Assembly (NCBI GenBank): GCA_030692515.1
Contig: JAUXZS010000047.1
Coordinates: 1-64,000, forward strand
Length of the DNA stretch: 64,000 bases
Source: Bacteroidota bacterium
Lineage (GTDB): Bacteria; Bacteroidota; Bacteroidia; B-17B0; Aurantibacillaceae
Direction: 5' to 3'
Under the pieces are notes generated by a model. The model was not told where the DNA came from. It made no database searches and saw nothing but the letters and a program-made list of their open reading frames with translations. Below, in pieces: positions 1 to 9,900 of this stretch. The first letter of the stretch is position 1; each line of letters begins with the position of its first letter. The position numbers were made by a program, and so were the translations under genes.

Positions 1-420
1 AAGCAGAAGCTGAGAAATTAGCCGCAGAAAATGCAAATAAAGCAAAGGCAGAAGCTGAGAAATTGGCGGCAGAAAAGGCAGCCAAAGATAAAGCAGAAGC
101 TGAAAAACTTGCCGCTGACAAAGCAGCAAAAGATAAAGCAGAAGCGGAGAGATTAGCGGCAGAAAAGGCAGCAAAAGATAAAGCAGAAGCTGAGAAATTA
201 GCAGCAGAAAATGCAAATAAAACAAAAGCAGAAGCTGAGAAAATTGCAGCCGAGAAAGCAGCAAAAGATAAAGCAGAAGCTGAGAAATTAGCAGCAGAGA
301 AAGCTGCAAAAGATAAAGCGGAAGCTGAAAAATTAGCTGCAGAGAAAGCAGCAAAAGATAAAGCTGAAGCCGATAAATTAGCTGCTGAAAACGCTAACAA
401 AGCAAAGGCAGAAGCACAAA
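1..420 (+). repeat. 45-bp tandem repeats coding 15-residue units
   Basis: The sequence repeats with a 45-base period (AAAGATAAAGCAGAAGCTGA and variants), in frame with the coding sequence. About nine units are visible, with alternating 'EKAAKDKAEA' and 'ENANKAKAEA' versions. Units differ mainly at synonymous sites, which suggests repeat expansion followed by drift. The array starts before the window, so the copy number is a minimum. Confidence 0.8.
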
Positions 421-926
421 AAGCTGCAAAAGATAAAGAAGAGGCCGACCGTATAGCAAAAGAAAAATTAAACGCAGAAAAAATCGCTAAAAAATTAGCA
501 GCTGAAAAAGCAGCGGCAGAAAAAGATAAAGCCGAGCAATTAGCGATTGAAAAAGCCAAAGAAGAAAAATTAAAAAATAAAGCTGAAAAAGAAAAAGAAG
601 CTGCAGAAAAAGACAAAGCTGAACAATTAGCCATTGAAAAAGCTAAAGCTGAAAAACTTGCAAAAGAAGAAGATGAAAAAATAAAAATTAAAGAAACTGA
701 AGCAATTACCTCCGAGCAAATAGGCCGTAAGGAAGCAAAACACAGTATCGCTGCGCCTATAGGTAAAGATTTACATAAAGAAGCTGTAAAAAAAGCTGAT
801 GGTTATTTTAAAATGAAACGCTATCAAGAAGCAAAAGATGCTTATCAGGAAGCACTTAAAATAAAAGCGGAAGATATTTATTCTTCAAATAGAATTGCTG
901 AAATAGAAAAACTCCTTAACAAATAA
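1..926 (+). CDS. Lys/Ala/Glu-rich repeat protein with C-terminal TPR-like module, 5' end outside window
   Basis: The reading frame is open from the first bases (codons begin at base 3), so the true start lies upstream; a TTG at 63 is not a credible start because the same repeat continues before it. About the first 140 codons are near-identical 15-residue repeats of the type EKLAAEKAAKDKAEA, predicted to form a long charged helix as in TolA-like stalks. The last 65 residues (from RKEAKHS) form a helical pair with a TPR-like YFKMKRYQEAKDAYQEAL segment. That C-terminal module recurs at the end of the next gene, 14 bases downstream, so the two are tandem relatives. The function is unknown; an envelope-spanning or periplasmic structural role is only a guess. 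The missing N-terminus may hold a signal peptide or another domain. Confidence 0.8.
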   Translation, partial: AEAEKLAAENANKAKAEAEKLAAEKAAKDKAEAEKLAADKAAKDKAEAERLAAEKAAKDKAEAEKLAAENANKTKAEAEKIAAEKAAKDKAEAEKLAAEKAAKDKAEAEKLAAEKAAKDKAEADKLAAENANKAKAEAQKAAKDKEEADRIAKEKLNAEKIAKKLAAEKAAAEKDKAEQLAIEKAKEEKLKNKAEKEKEAAEKDKAEQLAIEKAKAEKLAKEEDEKIKIKETEAITSEQIGRKEAKHSIAAPIGKDLHKEAVKKADGYFKMKRYQEAKDAYQEALKIKAEDIYSSNRIAEIEKLLNK

Positions 927-940
927 TAATTTTTCGTCAG

Positions 941-2107
941 GTGATAAAAATTAATCGTGAAAAAAAATACACTTTAATAGTCTTCTTACTCTTTTTTTGC
1001 CTGCTTGGCAAGACTCAGAACTGGACATTAAAACTTAGTAGCACAGTTGAATTAAGAACCTGGCGATTATCAAGCGTTGCAGAAAAAGCAGAAAAAGAAC
1101 TTAGCGGAGCCGAAATTAAATTATTTAAAGGCAATTCATTAATCGGACAAACAAACAGTAACCCAAATGGTGATTTTGTAATTGATGTTCCTGCAGGTGG
1201 AGATTTTATTCTCACAATTTCTTACGCAGGGTGTAATACCAAAAAATTTAATGTATCAACAACAGGAGTTGATGAGAATGTTGGGAAAGATAATTATATG
1301 CCAACCGTAAATATTACCGGATTTATAATGTCTAAACCTCTAAAAGGTGTTGATTATCTTGGTTTAAGCGAACCTCTTGTAAGAGTTGAATATAAAACAA
1401 AAGGACAAAATTTTGATAAAGATGATGATGTTACAAATAAAGGATTAAATATTCTGTCTAAAATATATGATTCTGAAACAGCGCTAATTCAAAAATTTTG
1501 CGCAACAAATAAAGCCGGCGATGATGCCATGAAAAATCATAATTGTCCAATGGCAATTGAATATTATGCAAAAGCAATTAACATGTTACCCGGAGAAGAA
1601 TATCCAGTTGATCAAATTAAAAAAGCCGAACAATGTGTAAAAAATAAAAAAGATGCTGATGATGCCAAAGCACGAGAAAATTTAATAAAAGCTAATAACG
1701 CCAAAATAGCAAATGAAAAAGCTATCGCCGAAAAACAGGCTAAAGATAAAGCTGCATTTAATAAAGTGGCAGATGATAAAGTGGCAAAAGAAAAAACAAC
1801 TAATAACAAAGACTCAAAAAATAGCAATACTCCAGAAAAAGTAAATTCAGACAAACTAATTACTTCAGAAAATGAAACCGGCAACAATGGATCTAATATC
1901 AAAAAGGGCCGTTCAAATCATAGTCTAGCTCAACCAATTGGAAAAAATGCACATAAAGAAACTGTAAAAAAAGCTGATGATTATTTTAAAATGAAACGAT
2001 ATTCTGAAGCAAAAACTGCTTATCAAGAAGCTATAAAAATTAAGTCTGATGATTCCTATTCCAAAAATAAATTAGCTGAGATTGCAAAGTTAACATCTAC
2101 AAAATAA
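941..2107 (+). CDS. Secreted protein with CNA-B/carboxypeptidase-regulatory-like domain, Lys-rich linker and TPR-like C-terminus
   Basis: This 388-aa protein starts at a GTG. No ATG lies close by in frame, and the GTG is followed directly by a good signal peptide (hydrophobic stretch at residues 11-22, ending GKTQ), so GTG is preferred. Residues about 50-110 resemble a beta-sandwich of the CNA-B/carboxypeptidase-regulatory type (GAEIKLFKG, PNGDFVIDVPAG, AGC). Residues about 180-225 have TPR-like helices (MAIEYYAKAINMLP). A Lys/Ala-rich linker follows. The last 65 residues (HSLAQPIGKNAHKETVKKAD onward) closely match the end of the preceding gene. The function is unknown. The pair may be co-transcribed, with 14 bases between them. 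Confidence is high that it is a real gene, low for any role. Confidence 0.82.
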   Translation: MIKINREKKYTLIVFLLFFCLLGKTQNWTLKLSSTVELRTWRLSSVAEKAEKELSGAEIKLFKGNSLIGQTNSNPNGDFVIDVPAGGDFILTISYAGCNTKKFNVSTTGVDENVGKDNYMPTVNITGFIMSKPLKGVDYLGLSEPLVRVEYKTKGQNFDKDDDVTNKGLNILSKIYDSETALIQKFCATNKAGDDAMKNHNCPMAIEYYAKAINMLPGEEYPVDQIKKAEQCVKNKKDADDAKARENLIKANNAKIANEKAIAEKQAKDKAAFNKVADDKVAKEKTTNNKDSKNSNTPEKVNSDKLITSENETGNNGSNIKKGRSNHSLAQPIGKNAHKETVKKADDYFKMKRYSEAKTAYQEAIKIKSDDSYSKNKLAEIAKLTSTK

Positions 2108-2143
2108 AATTAATTCTATTACATTTTTAATACCTTTACCCTA

Positions 2144-3106
2144 ATGAGAAAATTTGCTATTGCTATACATGGTGGCGCGGGAACTATTTTGCGTTCGAGC
2201 ATGACTGCCGAAAAAGAATTAAGTTATAAAAAAGCGCTAGAAGATGCTATTGTTTCTGGAGAAACTATTTTAATTAAAGGTGGCAGAAGCATAGATGCTA
2301 TTGAAGCTGCTATTAGAACGCTAGAAGACAATCCTCTTTTTAATGCTGGAAAAGGTGCAGTGTTTACAAACGAAGGCAAGCATGAAATGGACGCTTCTGT
2401 AATGAATGGAAAAGATCTTATGGCAGGGGCTGTTGCTGGCATTCAAAATATTAAAAACCCAATTAGCTTAGCTAGAAATGTGATGGATAAATCTGAACAT
2501 GTTTTTATGGCTGGCTTAGGCGCGCAAGAATTTGCAAAAAAAATAAATGCTGAATTTATGCCCGACGATTATTTTTTCGTTCAAATGCGTTATGACCAAT
2601 TACAACAAGCCAAAGAAAGCGACACCATGATTTTGGATCATACTGTTGATAAGGCCCGCCCGGATGAAAATCCTTTCGGACAGGAAAAAAAGTTTGGTAC
2701 TGTTGGTTGCGTTGCAATTGATGTTCACGGAAATTTAGCTGCTGGTACAAGTACCGGCGGAATGACAAATAAAAAACATGGTCGTGTTGGTGATACACCA
2801 ATTATAGGAGCCGGAACTTATGCAAATAATAAAACCTGCGCTATTTCATGTACTGGGCATGGCGAATTTTTTATTCGTTCGGTTGTTGCTTATGATATTT
2901 CTTGCTTAATGGAATACAAAGGTCTTTCATTAAAAAAAGCATGTGACATTGTTGTTATGGATAAATTAGTGAAAATTGGCGGCGAAGGCGGATTAATTGC
3001 AATAGACAATAAAGGAAATATAGAATTACCATTTAATTCTGAAGGAATGTATCGTGCTTCAAAAAAAGAAGGCGAAGAAATGTTTATAGGAATTTATAAA
3101 GATTAA
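2144..3106 (+). CDS. iaaA: Isoaspartyl peptidase / plant-type L-asparaginase (Ntn hydrolase)
   Basis: This 320-aa protein belongs to the asparaginase-2 (IaaA) family of N-terminal-nucleophile hydrolases. These are made as one chain that cleaves itself before a threonine. The N-terminal HGGAGT motif (residues 9-14) is present, the nucleophile is probably Thr186 in KKFGTVGCVAID, and GTSTGGM follows; all are family signatures. The family hydrolyses beta-aspartyl dipeptides. Next door is cyanophycinase, whose product is beta-Asp-Arg, so this enzyme very likely completes cyanophycin breakdown to Asp and Arg (inference from context). It is convergent with cyanophycinase, with 17 bases between the stops. 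It has no signal peptide, so it is cytoplasmic. Length is normal for the family. Confidence 0.93.
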   Translation: MRKFAIAIHGGAGTILRSSMTAEKELSYKKALEDAIVSGETILIKGGRSIDAIEAAIRTLEDNPLFNAGKGAVFTNEGKHEMDASVMNGKDLMAGAVAGIQNIKNPISLARNVMDKSEHVFMAGLGAQEFAKKINAEFMPDDYFFVQMRYDQLQQAKESDTMILDHTVDKARPDENPFGQEKKFGTVGCVAIDVHGNLAAGTSTGGMTNKKHGRVGDTPIIGAGTYANNKTCAISCTGHGEFFIRSVVAYDISCLMEYKGLSLKKACDIVVMDKLVKIGGEGGLIAIDNKGNIELPFNSEGMYRASKKEGEEMFIGIYKD

Positions 3107-3123
3107 ATTAGTTTTTATAAAAA

Positions 3124-4008
3124 CTATAATTCAATTTTAGTTTTTGTTTTAAAGTGATCAATTACCAATCGCTTATTTTTTAAATCAAAATGATCGCCGA
3201 TTGACATAACGTGCACAACTATATTTTCAATTGAAATAGGCTCACCAATTTCAACTTCAGTCATATTTGTATTTCTCATATGAGTAGCATCAACCAAAAT
3301 AATTAAACCAGAACCAATTGCTTCCATACTATGACCTTCCGTAATTAACAAACCTGTATCCTCCCCTAGCCCTATCCCTAAATTAATAGGATTACTTGCA
3401 CAAGCATATAATAACCTTCCAGTTCTTCCTCTCTGTACAAAATGAGTATCAATAATTACATTGTTTATAAAACCTAGGCCACCAGTTATTTTCACTTCAC
3501 CTTTTAATAATGCTTCGTGGCTATTTCCTTGATAAATCATATTATTAGAGCTCGCGGCTGCTCCAGCAGATGTTCCAGAAATCACAAAATTTTCATTTTC
3601 ATATTTATCTATTAATAAATGATGAAAAGCTGTACCTCCTAAAATTGACGTTAATCGTAATTGATCACCCCCAGTAAACATAACAATATCAGCATTTTTT
3701 AATCGTTCTAAATTTGCTTCACTATTCGCTTCTTCACGTTTTCTAATATCTAAAACATTAACATTTTGTACGTTTAGCTGTTTAAATGCATTAACGTAAC
3801 CCTCTCCTACTTCTGCTGGAATACTGCTAGCAGTAGTTATAACTTCAATTCTAGACTCAGTTTTATGTTTCGATTCGGTAATAATTCTATTTAAAATTCC
3901 TTTCTCAAACAATTTAAGTTTCGCTTGTAAATCTTCCTCCTTTTCAGTAAAACTTCCTTTGTCAACCGATCCACCAATTATGATTAATTTTCCTTTAGGT
4001 ACACTCAT
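3124..4008 (-). CDS. cphB: Cyanophycinase (peptidase family S51)
   Basis: This 294-aa protein matches the cyanophycinase family, an exo-acting serine peptidase that releases beta-Asp-Arg dipeptides from cyanophycin. The nucleophile is Ser147 in the elbow ISGTSAGA. FTGGDQ (residues 111-116) and DTHFVQRGRTGRL (187-199) are the other conserved family motifs. There is no signal peptide, so it acts on intracellular granules. It is transcribed divergently from cphA across 144 bases and convergently with the isoaspartyl peptidase. A TAGTTTTG box sits just upstream of the start. Length and motifs are complete. Confidence 0.94.
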   Translation of the reverse strand: MSVPKGKLIIIGGSVDKGSFTEKEEDLQAKLKLFEKGILNRIITESKHKTESRIEVITTASSIPAEVGEGYVNAFKQLNVQNVNVLDIRKREEANSEANLERLKNADIVMFTGGDQLRLTSILGGTAFHHLLIDKYENENFVISGTSAGAAASSNNMIYQGNSHEALLKGEVKITGGLGFINNVIIDTHFVQRGRTGRLLYACASNPINLGIGLGEDTGLLITEGHSMEAIGSGLIILVDATHMRNTNMTEVEIGEPISIENIVVHVMSIGDHFDLKNKRLVIDHFKTKTKIEL

Positions 4009-4029
4009 GTTAAAATTTTAGGTTATGTA

Positions 4030-4037
4030 CAAAACTA
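4030..4037 (-). promoter_or_regulatory. Candidate -7 box for cphB
   Basis: On the minus strand the sequence reads TAGTTTTG, an exact match to the Bacteroidota -7 consensus TAnnTTTG. It lies 21 bases upstream of the cphB ATG, giving a leader of about 16 nt. No TTG was found at the expected -33 spacing, so this is a half-supported promoter. Confidence 0.4.
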
Positions 4038-4100
4038 CCTTAATAATCTATTAAACTTACCTTATAAAACTTCATTTATTACCTTATTTTAAACACACAG

Positions 4101-4131
4101 TTGTTTAAACAAAAAACAAATTGTACTTTCA
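4101..4131 (+). promoter_or_regulatory. Candidate cphA promoter overlapping a 12-bp palindrome
   Basis: TTG at 4101-4103 is followed after 20 bases by TACTTTCA at 4124-4131, close to the Bacteroidota pattern TTG-N19-21-TAnnTTTG with one mismatch. The -33 TTG is the first arm of a perfect palindrome, TTGTTTAAACAA (4101-4112). A palindrome on the -33 element could be a repressor or activator site; that part is inference. The predicted transcript would begin about 15 bases before the cphA ATG at 4153. Confidence 0.45.
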
Positions 4132-4152
4132 AGAAATTGCAAAATTATACCG

Positions 4153-6768
4153 ATGAAAATTATTGAAACAAAAGCACTAAGAGGTCCTAATTACTGGTCG
4201 AATTATAGAAAAAAATTAATTGTGATGAAGTTGGATTTGGAGGAATTAGAACAATCTCCTACAGATAAGATACCCGGATTTTTAGAAAGATTAGAAAAAT
4301 TAATTCCAACAATGGCCTCACACCGTTGTTCAAAAAGTTATGCCGGTGGATTTTTTGAACGTGTTAAGGAAGGCACTTGGATGGGCCATGTAATTGAACA
4401 TATTGCACTAGAAATACAATCCCTTGCTGGTATGGAATGTGGCTTTGGACGTACACGCGGCACGGGAACAACGGGTGTGTATAATGTTGTGTTTTCTTAT
4501 ATGGAAGAAAAGGTTGGTCTTTTCGCAGCTAAGGCTTCAGTGGCAATTGCCGAAGCATTAATTGCAGGTACAGAATACGATTTAAATGAAGACATACAAA
4601 CAATGCGCCAATTACGCGAAAAAGAGCGCTTAGGCCCAAGTACCGGTTCTATCGTTGACGAAGCTGTTGCTCGCGACATTCCTTATATCCGTTTAAATAA
4701 TGAATCTTTAATCCAATTAGGTTACGGTAAAAATCAAGTTCGTTTTAGAGCAACCATGACGGATAGAACAAGTTCTATTGCAGTTGATCTTGCAAGTAAT
4801 AAAGATGAAACCAAGCGCATGCTCGCCGATGCAGCCATACCAGTAGCAAAAGGAATGTGCATTAGTACTATAGAAGAAGTAAAAGAGGTAATAGAAAAAG
4901 TAAAATTCCCTTTAGTTTTTAAACCCTTAGATGGTAATCATGGCAAAGGAGCTTCTATAAATGTAAAAACAGAAGCCGAAGCAATAGAAGCATTTCATCA
5001 TGCAAAAAAATATTCTCGAAAAATTATTGTAGAAAAATTTATTACAGGTTTTGATTTTAGAGTGCTGGTAATAAATCATCGTTTTATTGCTGCAGCCTTA
5101 CGCGAACCCGCACATGTTATTGGAGATGGTAAATCAACTATTCAACAATTAATTGACGAAGAAAACAAAGATCCTAGAAGAGGTTATGGTCATGAAAATG
5201 TTTTAACTGAAATTAGTATTGATAAAGAAACGCACGATCAATTAGCTAAATTCAATTACACTCTTGATACAATTCTTAAAAAAGAAGAAAAATGTTATTT
5301 AAAGGGTACCGCCAACTTAAGCACTGGTGGCACATCTACAGATGTTACAGATATTATGCACCCAACAAATATTTTTATTTGCGAGCGTATATCACGTGTT
5401 ATTGGCTTAGATATTTGCGGCATTGATATTATGGCACAAAACCTAAGTGAGCCTTTAGAAACTTCTGGTGGCGTTGTTTTAGAAGTTAATGCGGCACCTG
5501 GTTTTAGAATGCATTTGGCGCCAGCTGTAGGTTTACCTAGAAACGTTGCAGCTCCTGTAATTGATATGCTCTATCCTCCTGGGAAAGATTGCAGAATACC
5601 AATTATTGCCATAACCGGAACAAATGGTAAAACTACTACAACCAGACTAATTGCTCACATCGTAAAAAATAACGGTTATCGTGTTGGCTTTACTACCTCC
5701 GATGGTATTTATGTTCAAAACTCCATGCTAACAAAAGGCGACACAACCGGACCCGTTAGTGCAGAATTTATTTTAAAAGACCCTACCGTTGAGTTTGCTG
5801 TTTTAGAAACTGCGCGTGGTGGTATCTTGCGCTCAGGCTTAGGTTTTGGAAAATGTGATGTAGCGGTAGTTACAAATATTCAGGAAGATCACATGGGGCT
5901 TTCTGATATTCACACTTTAAAAGAAATGGCAAACGTAAAAGGTGTTGTTGTTAAAAGTGTAAAACGCAATGGTTATGCAGTTTTAAATGCAGATAATCCT
6001 CATTGTGTTGAAATTGCTAAAAGCGCTGATTGTAACATTGCCTATTTTAGTTTAGATGAAAATAATCCGGTAATAGTTGAACATTGTAAAAAAGGCGGTA
6101 TTGCTGCTATTGCTGAAAATGGTTTTATCACTATCAAAAAAGGCGATTGGAAATTTAGAGTTTGTAAAACAGCAAATGTGCCTTTAACCTTTGGTGGAAA
6201 AGTAACGTTTATGGTGGCAAATGTTCTTGCTGCAACTTTAGCTTCATATGTATATGGTTTTACGATTGAAGATATAAACACCAATTTAGAAAACTTTATT
6301 CCTTCGGCTTCTCAAACTCCAGGAAGAATGAATGTTTTTGATTTTAAAGAATATAAAGTGCTAATTGATTTTGCACATAATGCCGATGGTTTTAGAGGAA
6401 TAAAAGAATTTTTATCTACTATCGAATCTCCCTACAAAATAGGAATCATAACAGGCACGGGAGATAGACGAGATGATGACATTAGAGATTTAGGAAGAAT
6501 CTCTGCAGAAATGTTTGATCACATTATTATTCGCCAAGATAAATTTTTACGTGGCAGAGAAGCGGATGATATTGTGAAATTGTTATTGGAAGGTATTAAT
6601 GAAAAAAATCCTGGTCAGTCATACGAATATATCCCCAAAGAAGTAGAAGCTTTAAAACACGCATTATCGTTAGCTAAACCGGGTACTTTTATTACAGCAT
6701 TAAGTGATGTGATTGATAATGCTATAGATGTTGTTCAATCTTATTTAGACAAAGAACGTGCATCTTAA
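4153..6768 (+). CDS. cphA: Cyanophycin synthetase
   Basis: This 871-aa enzyme makes cyanophycin (multi-L-arginyl-poly-L-aspartate) by ATP-dependent addition of Asp to the backbone and Arg to the side chains. Three regions are visible: an N-terminal domain (about 1-165), an ATP-grasp domain (about 200-470, with PLDGNHGKG at 258-266) that adds Asp, and a Mur-ligase-like domain that adds Arg. The last has a P-loop GTNGKTTTT at 489-497, LETARGG, NIQEDHMG and a C-terminal DFAHN. The length is typical of CphA1. It is divergent from cphB and close to the isoaspartyl peptidase, so synthesis and both degradation steps are encoded together. No frame disruption or missing motif was seen. The enzyme is cytoplasmic. 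Confidence 0.96.
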   Translation: MKIIETKALRGPNYWSNYRKKLIVMKLDLEELEQSPTDKIPGFLERLEKLIPTMASHRCSKSYAGGFFERVKEGTWMGHVIEHIALEIQSLAGMECGFGRTRGTGTTGVYNVVFSYMEEKVGLFAAKASVAIAEALIAGTEYDLNEDIQTMRQLREKERLGPSTGSIVDEAVARDIPYIRLNNESLIQLGYGKNQVRFRATMTDRTSSIAVDLASNKDETKRMLADAAIPVAKGMCISTIEEVKEVIEKVKFPLVFKPLDGNHGKGASINVKTEAEAIEAFHHAKKYSRKIIVEKFITGFDFRVLVINHRFIAAALREPAHVIGDGKSTIQQLIDEENKDPRRGYGHENVLTEISIDKETHDQLAKFNYTLDTILKKEEKCYLKGTANLSTGGTSTDVTDIMHPTNIFICERISRVIGLDICGIDIMAQNLSEPLETSGGVVLEVNAAPGFRMHLAPAVGLPRNVAAPVIDMLYPPGKDCRIPIIAITGTNGKTTTTRLIAHIVKNNGYRVGFTTSDGIYVQNSMLTKGDTTGPVSAEFILKDPTVEFAVLETARGGILRSGLGFGKCDVAVVTNIQEDHMGLSDIHTLKEMANVKGVVVKSVKRNGYAVLNADNPHCVEIAKSADCNIAYFSLDENNPVIVEHCKKGGIAAIAENGFITIKKGDWKFRVCKTANVPLTFGGKVTFMVANVLAATLASYVYGFTIEDINTNLENFIPSASQTPGRMNVFDFKEYKVLIDFAHNADGFRGIKEFLSTIESPYKIGIITGTGDRRDDDIRDLGRISAEMFDHIIIRQDKFLRGREADDIVKLLLEGINEKNPGQSYEYIPKEVEALKHALSLAKPGTFITALSDVIDNAIDVVQSYLDKERAS

Positions 6769-6847
6769 ACACAAGCAACAGATGACTCAATTTTCTTGAA
6801 GAAATTAAACATTTCGCGATCAATTCGTGCATGGTTTCTACTTAAGC

Positions 6848-6872
6848 AAATCTCCCTCTAAAAGGGGGATTT
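6848..6872. repeat. Short hairpin, possible terminator or dispersed palindrome
   Basis: AAATCTCCCT (6848-6857) and AGGGGGATTT (6863-6872) form a 10-bp stem with one G-U pair and a 5-nt loop, between cphA and the S41 protease gene. Only a short T run follows, so it is a weak terminator candidate for cphA. It could equally be a dispersed palindromic element. Nothing else was seen in the 184 bases between the two genes. Confidence 0.45.
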
Positions 6873-6952
6873 TACACTTCGATATTCACAGATTGTTTTG
6901 TTCTCAAATAAAAAAGAGTATTTTCATATTATTAAATTTTAAACTCAATTTT

Positions 6953-9900
6953 ATGAATCGTTTATTCCTTTCGTTTTTATTATTATCCAACTTTATATTT
7001 TCTCAAAACGTTGATTCTCCTTTATGGATGCGCTATCCCTCAATTTCGCCAGACGGAAAACAAATTGTTTTTAGTTTTAAAGGCGATTTGTATAAAGTAG
7101 ATGCTAACGGCGGTGCTGCTTCAGTATTAACTTTAAGCGAAGGGCATGACTTTATGCCGGTTTGGTCGCCCGACGGAAAATGGATTGCTTTTGCTTCTGA
7201 TAGATACGGTAATTACGATGTATATATTATGTCTTCCACTGGAGGTTCGGCAAAAAGGTTAACTCATTATTCTTCGCCGGATTATCCTTATTGCTTTTCG
7301 CCAGATGGCTCACAAATATATTTTGGTTCAACGCGTGTAGACATAAATACAAGTGTTGTTTTTCCAAGCGGTCGTTTACCTGAACTTTATTCTGTTCCCG
7401 TTATTGGTGGAAAAGAATCTATGGTTTCTTCTTGGCCAATGGAAGATGTGAAATTAGACGCTACAGGGACCAAGTTTTTATATCACGATAAAAAAGGTGG
7501 AGAAGATCCTTGGCGAAAACATCACACATCATCTATTACACGTGATATTTGGATGTATGATAAAACAGCAGACAGTTATACAAAACTGACCGATTTTGAA
7601 GGTGAAGATAGAACACCTATTCTTCAAAAAAATGATGATGTTTTTTATTTATCAGAAAAAAGTGGCGCCTATAACATTTGGAAATTTAATTTAAAAGAGC
7701 CAGCAACAAAAACTCAAATTACTAAATATGAAAAAAATCCGGTAAGGTTTTTAAGCTCTTCAAAAGATGGTGTTTTATGTTTTGGTTTTGATGGAGAAAT
7801 TTACACGATGCAAAATGGTGAGGCTAAAAAAGTTTCTATCTCAATTATCACTGATGAACGTTTTAACCAACAACAAAACTTCGTTAAAAATTCCGGCGCT
7901 ACTGAAATGAGTGTTTCTCCAAATGGAAAAGAAGTTGCTTTTGTTTTACGTGGAGAAATATTTGTTACTTCAATTGAAGGGGGCACCACAAAAAGAATTA
8001 CAAATACGCCACAGCAAGAACGCTCGGTAAGCTTTAGTAACGATGGTCGTTCACTAGTTTATGCAGCAGAGCGAAATAATATTTGGGGCATTTATCAAAC
8101 TTCGATAGGTAGAAAAGAAGAAAATAATTTTTTTAACTCTACTCTTTTAAATGAAGAAACATTAGTAAAAACAGGGAAAGAATCTTTTCAACCAAAATAT
8201 TCTCCTGACGCAACTGAAGTGGCTTTTTTAGAAGACAGAACCGCCATAAAAATATTAAATATAAAGTCAAAAGCTGTTCGTGAAATCCTTCCAGCAACAA
8301 AAAATTATTCTTATTCTGATGGTGACCAGTGGTTTGATTGGTCGCCCGATGGAAAATATTTATTAGTAAATTATTTAGAAGATAATAATTGGTTAACACA
8401 AGTAGGATTAATTGAAACAACGGGAAAAGGTAAATTAATAAATTTATCGCAAAGTGGTTATGATAATTCTAATCCAAAATGGATGGCAGATGGTAAAATG
8501 ATGATTTGGTTTTCAAATCGTCACGGCATGAAAAACCATGCTAGTCATGGAGCACAAGCGGATGTTTACGGCCAATTTTTTGATCAGAAATTTTATGAAC
8601 GTTTTAAATTAACCAACGATGAATATTTAATTTTAAAAGAAACCGAAGAAAAAGATAAGAAAAAAGAAGGCGATAAAACTGCAAACTCAAAAACATTAAC
8701 TCCTCAACCAAAAGAAATAAAAATCGATTTTGAAGGGCTATTAGATCGTAAAGAACGTCTTACAATGCATTCATCAGATTTATCGGATGCTTTAATTGCC
8801 AATAATGGCGAACAACTTTATTATTTATGTAAGTACGAAAAAGGTTTTGATATTTGGGTGCATTCATTTAAGGATAATGAAACTAAGTTGTTTTTAAAGC
8901 TTGGTGCGCCATCTGCCAGTGACTTATCTATTGATAAAGAAGGTAAAAATTTATTTTTATTAGCAGACGGAAAACTTTTGAAAATTGCCATTGATAAAAA
9001 AGAAAAAAAAGAAATTGCCTTTAAAGCAGATATGGAATTAAAAACGGTAGAAGAACGCGCCTATTTTTTCGAACATATTTGGCGCCAAGTAAATAATAAA
9101 TTTTATGTCACCAATTTACAAGGTACAGATTGGGACTACTACAAAAAACAATACGCTAAGTTTTTACCTTACATAAATAACAACCGCGATTTTGCAGAAA
9201 TGCTGAGTGAATTTTTAGGAGAACTTAATGCATCGCACACAGGATGCAGAGCAAATCCAAAGTTTGAAAACCCGGACGAAACAGCAGCGCTGGGAGTTTA
9301 TTACGACGAAAGTTACACCGGTAAAGGCATGAAAATTATTGAGGTAATGGATAAAAGTCCGTTACAAAACATTACAACACAAATAAAAGAAGGAACCATC
9401 ATTGAAAAAATAGATGGCGTTATAATAGATCATGCAATTGTAAATTATTGGGATTTATTAAATCGTAAAAACAATAAGACAATTTTATTAAGTTTAATAG
9501 ATAGCAAAAGTGGAAAACGTTGGGAAGAAACAGTTAAACCTATTTCTTTAGCAGAACAAAATGAATTGATGTATCAACGCTGGATAAAAAACAGACAGAA
9601 AGAAACTGAAAAATTATCTGCTGGGAAACTAGGATTCATGCATGTTAAGGCAATGAATAATGATGGCTTCAGAGCTTTCTACGAACAAGTATTAGGCAAA
9701 TATCCAAATAAAGATGCCTTAATAGTTGACACGCGCTTTAATGGCGGAGGTTGGTTGCATGATGATTTGGCAACTTTTTTATCGGGAAAAAAATATATAG
9801 AGTTTGTACCCCGCGAACGTAAAATTGGAGTTGAGCCTGGAAATAAATGGAGACAACCATCTGCAGTATTAATAAGTGAAGGAAACTATTCTGATGCCCA

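Noticed and set aside
1-420. Periodic 45-bp repeats considered as a CRISPR array
   Set aside because: There are no unique spacers; the repeats are contiguous, in frame and coding for a Lys/Ala helix.
6827-6952. N-terminal extension of the S41 protease
   Set aside because: The extension precedes a perfect signal peptide at ATG 6953 and translates a hairpin region; it would bury the signal peptide.
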